Below, one piece after another: positions 44,546 through 54,891 of a DNA stretch of 64,000 bases. Each line of letters starts with the position of its first letter. Within the stretch, counting starts at the first letter, position 1. Both the position numbers and the translations under genes were made by a program. The stretch lies in assembly GCA_039090855.1 (NCBI GenBank), contig CM077005.1:13989921-14053920 (forward strand), read 5' to 3'. The notes beneath the pieces are model-generated. The model saw only the letters and a list, made by a program, of their open reading frames with translations. It had not been told where the DNA came from and did not search any database. Origin of the DNA: Macrothele yani (lineage: Eukaryota; Arthropoda; Arachnida; Araneae; Macrothelidae).

Positions 44546-44886
44546 TATTTTTTTCTTTCTATTCAAAAATAAAACGGAAATAAACCGGGATGAAATCGGG
44601 TCAAGAACACCATGACCCGGCCTGTTGGACCTACAAGAAATTGTCGGCCTGGTGACCCGTTTCCATCTCTGATTGTCGGTGTGCCATAAAAGAGAGTCGC
44701 TCTACACAGAAAGTTGTAAAAGAGTCTTTAGAAGACCTTCATCCAGTAGCGGATTGAGAATAGTTGGTAACACATTACGACCAGCGCGTATTGACGTAAA
44801 TAGAAGCAACTCCAGGTAAACGACGGCGCCTGTGCAGGTCATGAAATGGTATAAATAACACCTCATACTGAGCTCTGTGAATCAGG

Positions 44887-45203
44887 GTCGCGGGTGGCCT
44901 AGTGGGCAACGTTCGTGACTGCCACGGAAAGGACCTTAGGTTCGATCCCAGGCAGGTATGAACGCTCGATCCACTAAATATCCGCCGTGCGTCGGATGGG
45001 CACGTTAAGCCGTTGGACCCCGGGTACTGCCCCCCCGGTAATAAATAAGGGCGTCTTCCTCCCCCTTTCTACTTCGCTTCTGTGTCACTTTCCTATCGGG
45101 CACTTTAGCCCAAATCTCCTAGCTTCCTATTTCTAAGAGTTGTTTAAGACCTGGAGTCAGACACTCCCTTCCTAAAATCCTCTACATATGATCGTGATCG
45201 TGC
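44887..45203 (+). repeat. SINE-B copy 3 with clear target duplication
   Basis: Full copy in the plus orientation: A-box GTGGCCTAGTGGGCAACG, B-box TTAGGTTCGATCCCAGG, body CCACTAAATATCCGCCGTGC, and end CCTCTACATATGATCGTGAT. GCTCTGTGAATCAG occurs on both sides (about 44873-44886 and 45203-45216), a 14-bp target duplication. It sits in the 5' untranslated part of a Tc1 element. Confidence 0.93.
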
Positions 45204-45795
45204 TCTGTGAATCAGTGGTATTCTCGTTCTTTACAGATAAGAAAGACAGCCGACTTAAGTAAGTTTGATAAAGGCTAAAATGTAATGGCCAGGCGACTGG
45301 CTCACAGCATTTCTAAGACAGGAAAGCTCGTGGTGAGCTCATGGTCAGCCGAGGTTAGTACATTCAAAAAGTGGTCCGAGGAGGTAAAAATCCACGAACC
45401 ACCGGTAAGGAGTGGACCGACCACAACTCATCGATGCTAGAGGTCAGCGAAGGCTATCCCGTATGGTACGAGCCAACAATACTATGGAGCAACTCTGCTG
45501 TAATTAGAATGCTGGTGACGGGAGTAATGTGTCACAACAAACAGTACATCGAACCAGGCTGAAAATGGGGCTGCGTAGCCGCAAGACGCTCCGAGTGCCC
45601 ATGCTAACCTCGATTCACCGTCGAAAGCGCCTACAATTGGCACACGAGCATCAGAACTGGACATTGTATGATTGGAAGAAGGTCGTCTGGTCCGATGAAT
45701 CTCGTTTCCCGTTGCACCATGGGGATAGCCGGGTGCGTGTGCTGCATTCACCTGGAGAAGTGTTGGCTCCAGGATACACCATGGGACGAAAACAA

Positions 45796-46920
45796 TGAGA
45801 TGAATTAACCCGTTCTTGCACGATGGAAATGAAGTGATATTAAAACACTGATACTTAAAAACACTTTAATCACCAGTATCCAATAAAACACTTCCAATTA
45901 AAAACTAAGTGAGGCATTTCGGGTTCCGCAGCGGATCCCATCATCAGATGAATTAAAACCAAAAGCCGAAGCAGGTTACAACTGTCTTATATGGTGGTCG
46001 CAATGCTACATAGGTGCGTAGAGGCAATGCGCGGTGTTACAAGCGCGTCGTTGAATTCGTATACAGGTGCTATTTGAAACCAAACCTCGCGAACTCAAAG
46101 AATAACACATAAGGAAAGTTCTTCGTAATTAGAGCCCTAAGAGAATAAACATAATTTGTTGTCTCATAATCACAATTTACAAGAGTGATGGTCTAACAAA
46201 CAAAGTAATGTCTATTTACTCGTTTTCATTGTTATCCTTGAGCAACCTCTTCCAGGGGAGTGGAATTACAATCGGTAGATCATCATTCCAGCATCTGGTG
46301 CCCAGGTTAAAGATGAACAGACTCTCCATAAATTGTATACTACAACCAGTTCTCGGTATCGCTTATGATGTAGCACCCGACCAATCTGGGTAATAAATTC
46401 CTGTATTCACTAATCGTGCCAAAGCTGTAGATTGCCCCCATTTTAACATTGTATCGATGCTCTCTGACATGAGTGCTCAGTGTTCTCTTTGTAGATCCTA
46501 CATATATCTTTTGATCCTGCGCTGGGTCCTCCGTTCTTAATGGAATTTGGTATACACCGTATTTATCGCCATCTAACGGTAGGGTCTCTGTCAGTTCGCG
46601 GGCTTTGGTTTCAAATAACACCTGTATACGAATTCAACGACGCGCTTCTAACACTGCGCATTGCCTCTACGCACCTATGTAGCATTGCGACCACCATACA
46701 AGACAGTTGTAACCTGCTTCGGCTTTTGGTTTTAATTCATCTGATGATGGGATCTGCTGCAGAACCCGAAAGGTCTTATGTAGTTTTTAATTGGAAGTGT
46801 TTCATTGGATACTGGTGATTAGAGTGTTTTTAAGTATCGGTGGTTTAATATCACTTCTTTTTTCATCGTGCAACGAAAAGGTTTAATTTATCTCATTATA
46901 TTTTGCTGCACGAATATTTA
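45796..46920 (-). mobile_element. Penelope-like element with inverted terminal arms
   Basis: Inserted in the Tc1 transposase with a 12-bp target duplication GGACGAAAACAA (45784-45795 and 46921-46932). The left arm (45797-46097) and right arm (46592-46905) are inverted copies of about 300 bp with scattered differences. Between them, on the minus strand, lies only a GIY-YIG endonuclease domain; the reverse transcriptase is absent. Both arms carry a CTGATGA...GAAA hairpin. Penelope-like elements are known for pLTRs with hammerhead motifs and GIY-YIG nucleases. The inverted arrangement is unusual. Confidence 0.87.
46215..46624 (-). pseudogene. GIY-YIG endonuclease domain of Penelope-like element
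   Basis: Minus strand. KYGVYQIPL and KIYVGSTKRTLSTHVREHRY fit the GIY-YIG core (GVYxIP, YVGxTxRxLxxRxxEH); the Arg-to-His change in STHV is a possible defect. A frameshift near 46430 moves the frame to ALARLVNTGIYYPDWSGAT, then a stop, then MESLFIFNL, with the Glu of the ESL motif, and PIVIPLPWKRLLKDNNENE before a stop near 46215. The enzyme would nick target DNA during retrotransposition. The N-terminal RT is missing, so at best this is a non-autonomous relic. Confidence 0.85.
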
Positions 46921-47866
46921 GGACGAAAACAAGCAGGTGGAGTCAGTGCAGTGATCTGGGCAATGTTCTTCTGGGAAACCTTGGGTCCAGTCATTCATGT
47001 GTAGGAAACAATGACGTCGACCACCGACCTAAATATCATTGCAGATCAGGTACATCCTTTCATGGTAAGAGTCTGATGAAGAAAGTGTAATGCTTTGGAC
47101 AATGCTCTGCTGGGAAACCCTGGGTCCAATCATTCATGTGCAGGAAACTATGACGTCTACCACCGACATAAACACCACTGCAGACCAGGTACATCCTTTC
47201 GGAGCAACTATATTCACCTCTAATAGTACTTTCTTTTACAGGATAATCTGCCATGCCACTCTTCCCGGATTGTTCGAAAATGGTTCGAGAAACATGAGGA
47301 AGACTTCCTGATATATCATTGGCCACGACATTCCTCAGACATCAGTTCAGTCGAGCATCTGTGGTCTGTGTTGGAACAGCAAATCCAATTTGCGGCTGTT
47401 CAACCAAGTAAATTACAAGAGTTAAGGAATCTCCTGGTAAGGTGTTGGTACCAGATACCACAAGACACCTTTAGAAATCATGTAGTGTCCATACCTCAAC
47501 CACGTAACTTACAAGAGTTAAGGAATCTCCTGGTAAGGTGTTGGTACCAGATACCACAAGACACCTTTAGAAATCGTGTAGCGTCTCACCGTGTAAGAGC
47601 TGATTAGGTTTTTGGCGGCACGCGGAGGATTAGCATCATATTAGTCATGTAGTCATAATTTTTTCTCTTTGAAGTATATTTATTTATTAATCAAAGCAGC
47701 TTTATGTAAACATACAGTACACCGTTGAGTCATTACATTATATCCACCCCCAGTCTAGACAAATGAGCTCGCCTGGAGACTGAACGGTGGTGCAGGTGAA
47801 GTTCATAGAGCAGTATATATACAACCCGAGGACCGGCTTTCGGTAAATAAAGTGTCCGGAGTCAGA

Positions 47867-49089
47867 ATGGGAAAAGCTGCCGATTTATCGAGTTTGATAA
47901 AGGACAAATTGTGATGGTACGGTGCCTTGGAACTACGATCTCGGGAAACGGTGCGGCTTATGGATGGTTCACGTGCCACTGTATTGAGTACGTATCAAAC
48001 GTGGTGCACAGATGACCAAAGGACGAACTGTATTCCAACCGTGTGTCGTTCGCAGCTCATTGACGCCAGAGGGGAGCGGAGACTCTTGCGCATTGTTCAT
48101 AACGACCGCAGGATCACAGTGCAACAAATCACCCGCAGCTACAACAGTGTTAATCAGGGCAATGTGTCACAGCACACAGTTCATCGCAGCCTTCTGCGCA
48201 TGGTCCTGCGTAGCCGAAGACCTAGCCGGGTCCCCATGCTCACTGCACGTCATCGCCAACAAAACATGAAATGATCTCAAGATCGAGATTGAACCGTGAA
48301 TGGTTGGAAGACAATGGTCTGGTCAGACGAATCAAAATTACTGGTGCATCCCGTAGAGTGCCGAGCGCGGATACGCCGATTACCAACGGACGCTATGGCA
48401 CTTGGATGCAATGTTGGGCGGAAACAGGCCGGCGGCAGCGTTTGTAATGCTGTAGGCGATGTTTTCTTGGGAAACATTCGGCCCCATTATCTTAACAGCA
48501 CAATCCCTGACAGCTCTCAGATATTTGAACATCGTTGCGGACCAAGTTCACCCATTCATGGCAACTGTGTTCCCTGCTGTATAACGAAGTAAATTTCTTC
48601 GTCATTTCTGTCCGCGCCAGGATTCGAAACCGGGTCCCCTCATTCCGGAATAAGTTGCTCTACCAATTGAGCTACGCGGACGTTTTATTCTGATTCCTAT
48701 CTGCCTTTATGTCGTGTGCGTCCTTCTGGCAGGTACGTCACATCTCTTGGTACGTTACAGCTAGTGATGGCCATTACCAACAGGATAATACGCCGTGCCA
48801 CAATGCCAAAATCGTCAAGGAGTGGTTCGAGGAACATGATGGCGACTTTCTGTTAATGCCTTGGCCTCCAAATTGACCTGACATGAACCTAATCGAACAT
48901 TTGTGGTTCGACTTGGAAAAGCGGGTTCGCGCTAAATCACCACCACCCCGAAATATACGGGAACTGGAGGACCTACTGTTGACATTATGGTACCAGATAC
49001 CCAAGGATACCTATCGCCACCTCATCCAATCGATGCCTCGCCCAGTGGCCGCTGTTTTGCAGGCTAAAGGGGGCCCTACATTTTATTAG
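47867..49089 (+). pseudogene. Tc1-family transposase interrupted by SINE-C
   Basis: MGKAADLS starts at 47867. A one-base loss near 47888 and a one-base gain near 47945 restore the frame at SRETVRLMDGSRATVLSTYQ. RRITVQQITRSYNSVNQG and PMLTARHRQQNMK follow, then a TGA (48272-48274, from TGG), the first catalytic Asp in WSDESKL, a frameshift near 48440, and GNCVPCC where the SINE enters. After the SINE: YQQDNTPCH with the second Asp, DFLLMPWPPN, a stop, DMNLIEHLW with the Glu (36 positions) and the C-terminus QSMPRPVAAVLQAKGGPTFY with TAG at 49087-49089. Confidence 0.9.
48580..48758 (-). repeat. SINE-C copy 5 inside a transposase
   Basis: Full-length minus-strand copy of 179 bp, with tail TATAACGAAGTAAATTTCTT at the left and leader complement GGCAGGTACGTCACATCTC at the right. 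The insertion point can be fixed because the sister element at 27917 is uninterrupted (CCTGCTGGGGATGG). Confidence 0.93.
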
Positions 49090-49133
49090 GTATGCGGTCA
49101 TAATGTAATGGCTCATTGCTGTAGGTGGACACG

Positions 49134-50736
49134 TAATCTTCGTTGCCTCGAAGTTGATGGAGCAATCTGAATTAATACATCATCGGTGTACCTATATATC
49201 AATTTATAGTGTCATATCGTATCATTATAGCATCCAAGACTCAAGAGTTTCCATAGAATATGTTGTAGGAGCTAGTTATTGACACTCAAATACGAAAAAA
49301 AGACTGCATGGCCGTATCGCACCTACGCTACGTTTAAAGAAGTTTTGAGAAGAATAATACAGTAAGGTGTTCCCAAAACTGTGTATTAATGCCGCCGTGT
49401 TATTTGGAGTGCAACATGCAATCTGGATGACGTATTCTGGGCGTCGTGCATCCGAGATGTTAATGCGGTTCTAACCGCAGCATGACGAATATCTTTGCAA
49501 GAGGGCTAACAATCAGAACTTTTCCGCAATTATACTTCTAACCCAAGAAAGACTCAAAATAGACATGCGGCTATATATTTTTATTTTTGCCTTTTTCGGA
49601 GGTGGAAAGGGGTTTTTGTCAAACTGATTTGTGATTTGTCCAAATGAGAAATAACGTATTTTCCGAAATTAAATTAAATAAAAATAAAAATGAGAAATTC
49701 TCAAGTGACCACTTTTCCTTCTTTAAAATATAAAGTTGTGCCGTATAATTCGATTTAAGCAATAATCTAATTTTGATTGAAAATCTTCGAGCAGAAACCA
49801 ATCTACATGTCTATGATTACTATTTGTTTACTGTTTTTTAATTTCTGATATGAGAATATAGAATAAAATTTCTAAAGTAACACGCCCCCCCTTCTGTGGA
49901 ATAACCGTATTTATTTCCAGGTTCAATAATTCAATAGCAATTTTAATACCCGTGTATGGCAAAAAAAGCAATCTCACGGAAATTTCCGCAGTTTCCATTG
50001 CTATCACGGTGTTCTTTTTCTATTGACGGAGCTATTTGATTACATACCGAAAACCAAATATGAATATTGAGGTTTATTTCAATCGAAGTTTTGAAGTTAG
50101 AACCAAAGGCGCAGCTGCTTTTCGTTTTTTATTCACACCGGTAATAAACTTCCTGTTTGCGCCGAAACTTTTCCTCGAAACGTATGAACGGCTGTTGCTT
50201 TATTTGTTTTGCGATAAAAAAGTTTTAAAAATAAAAACGGTAATAATATGTGTGTTTGTCATTCTTCGGAATGAACTTCGGAAAGTCGGAGACGAGAGCG
50301 ACGACTTGAGCGTAGCATAGCTCGAAGGTAAACATTCTGAATAACAAATAAAAAATAAAAACAGAACACAGTAGTAGTAAATAGCAAGTAACATAAAAAA
50401 AAAAAACTGTAAACGGAAGTATTTGAAATAAACGGAGGTGCGAAGAGTATTTAGATTCCTTTACAAGAGAAAAATTACCGAAAATTCACTCTTGAAAACA
50501 AAGAAGTAAATTATTTAGTCAACATTTTCCAGAAACACATCTGAATAATAATAACAAATTGTGTTTCATGATAAGTCTTCTTCTTCCTGATCCTTTCAGC
50601 CCATTCTCTGCAAGCACAGTACCCTGTAATACTTTATGTGGCTTGCCTTTCCTCGCTCTCCAGACAGGCACATCCCAACTTTCCAGATCGTGTTGGATAA
50701 AATCCCTCTATCGTTTTATCTGTTGTGATGTATATA
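49134..50736. other. No recognisable feature
   Basis: 1.6 kb of AT-rich sequence. A 94-codon frame (50036-50320) shows no domain. This is the longest stretch without a recognised repeat. Confidence 0.45.
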
Positions 50737-50789
50737 TACAGGGGAGATGCTAAGTTTACAAGGCCAGGATACCATGCTGACGCCATAGA
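50737..50789 (+). repeat. 50-bp repeat, left member of a distant inverted pair
   Basis: GGAGATGCTAAGTTTACAAG then GCCAGGATACCATGCTGACG. The reverse complement with three to four differences lies at 52283-52336. It may be the TIR of an unknown 1.6-kb element or two copies of another repeat's end. Confidence 0.7.
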
Positions 50790-51112
50790 TGATATGCGTC
50801 TACTGTCGTTAAACCGATATAATATCACTACGGGCACAAAAAACACAAAAACATTGTGTTTTTTGAAGCAGTTAGAAAATTCGCGTAACTCATGCGGAAA
50901 TAAAGGAGATGCAAACATAAAAGACTGGTATGTATCTTGTTTCTCCGTGATCTTTATTTGACCAATGCGCGGAAATAAAGCAGATGCAACAAATAGCTAT
51001 TCGCTAGTTTGCTCCACTTCTTTATCGCACCGCTCCTATTATTAGGATTATTCACTGAACAGTCTGCTTTATTTAGATCCCTTGATCATATAAGTAGTTA
51101 GTAATTATGATT

Positions 51113-51333
51113 TATTTTTTTGATTGTAGGTTTATCGACCACCGTGAGCAACTGAATGGGCTATATAAGCAATCGCCCGGCGCTAATTTAGGGTCACTGG
51201 TTCCAGAGATGGGATGGAGCCAGCGCCGTAAGACAAACACAACATCCATGCCTCACCAGGATTCGAACCCGGACCCAACTAGGGCGAATGATCATAAGCC
51301 GGCGCCTTAGACCACTGCGCCACCGGGGCAGCT
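51113..51333 (-). repeat. SINE-A copy 7
   Basis: Full-length, minus strand, short T-run at the left, head at 51333. It lies between the two members of the distant inverted pair. Confidence 0.87.
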
Positions 51334-52282
51334 AAACGCACTTGAGATGTCAATATTCTTCACGTTGGTTTCGAATTTTTTACATAAAAACATTTAATAC
51401 AAAAATTCTGACTGCAAACATTTCGAGCAGAGGGGTACTGGCAAAAACTCTAATCATCAGTAGAATATCTCCTGTACTTTACTTTCTGTAAATACAATGG
51501 CGGGGGCATGAGAAAAAAAAATATCATTGCCAAACGTTTTTTCTTTTGCATATTTGGAAGTTAACATTTTTAGCAGGGCACTAAATTTCTGTTTAAACTA
51601 CTTTTGCCTAAAATTAAAAAAAATATATTCACCAGTTTTAATGTGACTAGTATGTGGACTTTAATCTCAAAACCTATATCAGAAAACTGCTTTGCTTTTA
51701 GGTTTACAAAATACACGAATAAATCGGTAGACCACCGGTCTAGAATATTTTAAAACAAAAATTTAGAATTTTTAATGGGGCCATCATCGCCATTGCACCC
51801 CGTTGTGATTCCCTTTTTTTGTTGATGCATTTTTTTCTGATTGCCATACTATTGGTTATTGGGTGGCGGAGCCACACGACTCGTAGGGCCCTCCACATAG
51901 TTTCTGATTTGGAAAGTTCGTGATTGCGATTTGTATTTCGATTAATAGGTAAGTTGTTTTTTCGTTAAATATTGGATATAAATTAGATTTATAATGTAGC
52001 CAATGCTCTATTTGGGGAAAAACCATTGCATTTGGAAAATATTATTACGGTCTGATAAGTTCAAATTTTGAAACACATTATTTTCCCACATTAAGCGACA
52101 AATGTTTCGTACTCTTCCTCCGATTCTAAATAACCAGAAATGAAACCTCCATAATCTTCAGAGAAACTTCGAAATCGCTAATGTGAGTACCGTTCCGCGT
52201 TGCACCATCTGATGAAGACCTTGTCGATTGCTTGCATATCGTTTTTCGATATCTTTTATCGCACAGGCTCAACTGAGAAAAT
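51334..52282. other. No recognisable feature
   Basis: AT-rich, with no coding or repeat signal recognised. Confidence 0.4.
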
Positions 52283-52336
52283 CTGTGACGTCAGCATGGT
52301 ATCCTGGCCTTGTGAACTTAGCATCTCCAATGTATA
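52283..52336 (-). repeat. 50-bp repeat, right member of inverted pair
   Basis: Reverse complement of 50737-50789. It contains TGACGTCAGCATGGTATCCT then GGCCTTGTGAACTTAGCATC. Confidence 0.7.
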
Positions 52337-52464
52337 CAGTGACTAACCTGTGGGGGGAACATGCCGGCATAGATCAAAGGCTGTGGGGACATTGCCCCGA
52401 CGGATTCCGTAAGCAGCAGGTGCATCATGTTTGTGTGTTCCTTTGTTTTTCTTCTGTTTTTTAT

Positions 52465-54110
52465 GTTCGCACCAAATGGGGCATGAACATGTTTTTAGCC
52501 GCCCCAGTGGCGCAGTGGTCTAAGCTATGGCCTCTGATCATTCGTCCGAAAGGGGTCCGGGTTCGAATCCCTGTGAGGCATGGATGTTGTGCTTGTCTTA
52601 CGGCACTGGCTCTCTCACTTCCCTGGAACCAGTGACACTAAATTAGGGACGGGCGACGGCTTATAGTCCATTGAGTTGCTTACGGTGGTCGTTAAACCTC
52701 CAATAAAAAAACAAAAACAAAAAAAAACATGTTTTAGGAATTCTGATGCTACCAAACCATTTTTCTTTGATTTTCTTATGTTTCTTACTTTCGCACTAAA
52801 TGGGGCATGAACATGATTTAGAAATTTTGATGCTACCAAACCATTTTTCTTTGATGTTCTTATGTTTCTTACTTTCGCACTAAATGGGGCATGAAAATGC
52901 TTTAGGAATTTTGGTGCTACCAAACCATTTTTCTTTGATTTTTTTATGTTTCTTACTTTCGCACCAAATGGGGCATGAACATGCTTTAGGAATTTTGGTG
53001 CTACCAAACCATTTTTCTTTGATTTTTTTATGTTTCTTACTTTCGCACCAAATGGGGCATGAACATGCTTTAGGAATTTTGGTGCTACCAAACCATTTTT
53101 TCTTTGATTTTTTTATGTTTCTTACTTTCGCACCAAATGGGGCATGAACATGCTTTAGGAATTTTGGTGCTACCAAACCATTTTCTTTGATTTTTTTATG
53201 TTTCTTACTTTCGCACCAAATGGGGCATGAACATGCTTTAGGAATTTTGGTGCTACCAAACCATTTTTCTTTGATTTTTTTATGTTTCTTACTTTCGCAC
53301 CAAATGGGGCATGAACATGCTTTAGGAATTTTGGTACTACCAAACCATTTTTCTTTGATTTTTTTATGTTTCTTACTTTCGCACCAAATGGGGCATGAAC
53401 ATGCTTTAGGAATTTTGGTACGACCAAACCATTTTTCTTTGATTTTTTTGTTTCTTACTTTTGCACCAAATGGGGCATGAACATGCTTTAGGAATTTTGG
53501 TGCTACCAAACCATTTTTCTTTGATTTTTTTATGTTTCTTACTTTCGCACCAAATGGGGCATGAACATGCTTTAGGAGTTTTGGTACTACCAAACCATTT
53601 TTCTTTGATTTTTTTATGTTTTTTACTTTCGCACCAAATGGGGCATGAACATGCTTTAGGAATTTTGATGCTACCAAACCATTTTTCTTTGATTTTCTTA
53701 TGTTTCTTACTTTCGCACTAAATGGGGCATGAACATGTTTTAGGAATTTTGGTGCTAGCAAACCATTTTTCTTTGATTTTTTTATGTTTCTTACTTTCGC
53801 ACCAAATGGGGCATGAACATGTTTTAGGAATTTTGGTGCTACCAAACCATTTTTCTTTGATTTTTTTATGTTTCTTACTTTCGCACCAAATGGGGCATGA
53901 ACATGCTTTTAGGAATTTTGGTGCTAGCAAACCATTTTTCTTTGATTTTTTTATGTTTCTTACTTTCGCACCAAATGGGGCATGAACATGTTTTAGGAAT
54001 TTTGGTACTACCAAACCATTTTTCTTTGATTTTTTTATGTTTCTTACTTTCGCACCAAATGGGGCATGAACATGTTTTAGGAATTTTGATGCTACCAAAC
54101 CATATTTTTT
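52465..54110. repeat. 84-bp satellite, about 17 units, split by SINE-A
   Basis: The unit contains GGGGCATGAACATGCTTTAG, GAATTTTGGTGCTACCAAAC, TTTTTCTTTGATTTTTTTAT and TTCTTACTTTCGCACCAAAT. The spacing is 84 bp in most units (for example GGGG at 52970 and 53054) with occasional one-base indels. The first unit (52465-52497) is separated from the rest by a SINE. Because 84 is 28 codons, frames stay open for hundreds of codons on both strands. I treat these as satellite by-products. Confidence 0.96.
52498..52727 (+). repeat. SINE-A copy 8 inside the 84-bp satellite
   Basis: Full-length with an A-rich tail (52704-52727). AACATGTTTT lies on both sides (52487-52496 and 52726-52735), so the satellite sequence was duplicated on insertion. 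This dates the SINE after the array. Confidence 0.93.
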
Positions 54111-54305
54111 TCTTCACAGACATACTCTGGTGTGTACCTCGAGCTTATAATAAAAATGCTCTCTCTACCACACGTCACAGTAGTACTGGAACCAGGGCCG
54201 TGCGAAACGTGCGGCGCACAGTGGCCCACGGCTTTTAGGAGCCCACTTGATCAGTGAGAAAATCTCTGAAGACTTTTTCCTTCGTGAAATCAAAAATATT
54301 TTTCT

Positions 54306-54432
54306 TTTAATTGGAGGACAAATAAATGACGATCATCGTTAGCAGCTCGGTGAGCTATCAACAGTCACCCGTCTCTAATTTAGAGCCACTGGTTCCAGGT
54401 AAGAGAGAAAGAGTCAGTACCGTAAAACAAAC
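54306..54432 (-). repeat. SINE-A partial, diverged copy
   Basis: Minus-strand 3' half: ACGATCATCGTTAGCAGCTC, GTCTCTAATTTAGAGCCACT and GGTTCCAGGTAAGAGAGAAA. The head is missing. Confidence 0.7.
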
Positions 54433-54891
54433 CGGCATGGGTCGTTTGCACTCACCCCCATCTCTGGTCCTTATCTGATAAGTCAGTTGCACTTAAGAAG
54501 GAAGACAACAAAGAGATCGACAGCACTCACCAGCCCTTGCTTACTGAGGAAGCATGTGAAAACCGGTGGGTGGAACAGGGAGCTTGCAGCTGGACAGTGC
54601 TCTACCGACTCCCAACAAAACAGTGGTGTCATTGCATTGCAACAATCTTCAAACAGAAGAATAAACATAAAAAAATGGATTAAAGCTAACAAAAAGAAAC
54701 AAATTAGAAAAAAATAGAAACAAGCTAAAAAAAGAATAAAAAATAAAATAAAATAAGAAAATAAAAATTAAAAATAAAAAAAAAATTGTAGGGGAGGAGG
54801 TGAAGAGTCAACCTCACGTGGTATCCCCTGGGTTACGCTAACACACAGACTGTCGATTTTACCAGGTAGAAATCCAAAGTCACATATTATA
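54433..54891. other. No recognisable feature
   Basis: Ends in an A-rich, low-complexity stretch (54660-54785). Confidence 0.4.

Larger units (their letters stand above)
45236..47607 (+). pseudogene. Tc1-family transposase split by insertion and duplications
   Basis: N-terminal part: KTADLSKFDKG, decayed HTH, then KMGLRSRKTLRVPMLTSIHR and LAHEHQNWTLYDWKKVVWSD with ESRF (first catalytic Asp), up to GYTMGRKQ at 45795. The Penelope-like element follows. The gene resumes at 46921 with a repeated GRKQ, AGGVSAVIWAMFFWETLGPV, a tandem duplication of about 140 bp (46958-47065 and 47099-47200), QDNLPCHSSRIVRKWFEKHE with the second Asp, SSVEHLW with the Glu (36 between), and a 96-bp in-frame duplication of the LQELRNLLVRCWYQIPQDTF segment (47411-47600). 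Not functional. Confidence 0.88.
44768..47662 (+). mobile_element. Tc1-like element containing SINE-B and a Penelope-like element
   Basis: The left end ACACATTACGACCAGCGCG and right end (ATTAGTCATGTAGTCATAAT) are decayed versions of the TIRs seen at 27061 and 47720. Removing SINE-B (44887-45203) and the Penelope-like element (45796-46920) leaves about 1.45 kb, near the size of its relatives. Confidence 0.82.
47720..49131 (+). mobile_element. Tc1-like element containing SINE-C
   Basis: The left end CACCGTTGAGTCATTACATT and right end (reverse complement CAGCAATGAGCCATTACATT) are inverted; TA lies outside both (47718-47719, 49132-49133). Same family as 27061-28285. Without the SINE (48580-48758) the length is about 1.23 kb, matching its sister. 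Confidence 0.92.

Noticed and set aside
50036..50320. 94-codon frame as a host exon
   Set aside because: No domain and AT-rich composition; no supporting splice or start context that I can judge.
52880..53845. 321-codon open frame on the minus strand (and long frames on the plus strand)
   Set aside because: It is the 84-bp satellite read in frame. The unit length is divisible by three, both strands are open, and there is no domain or start context.
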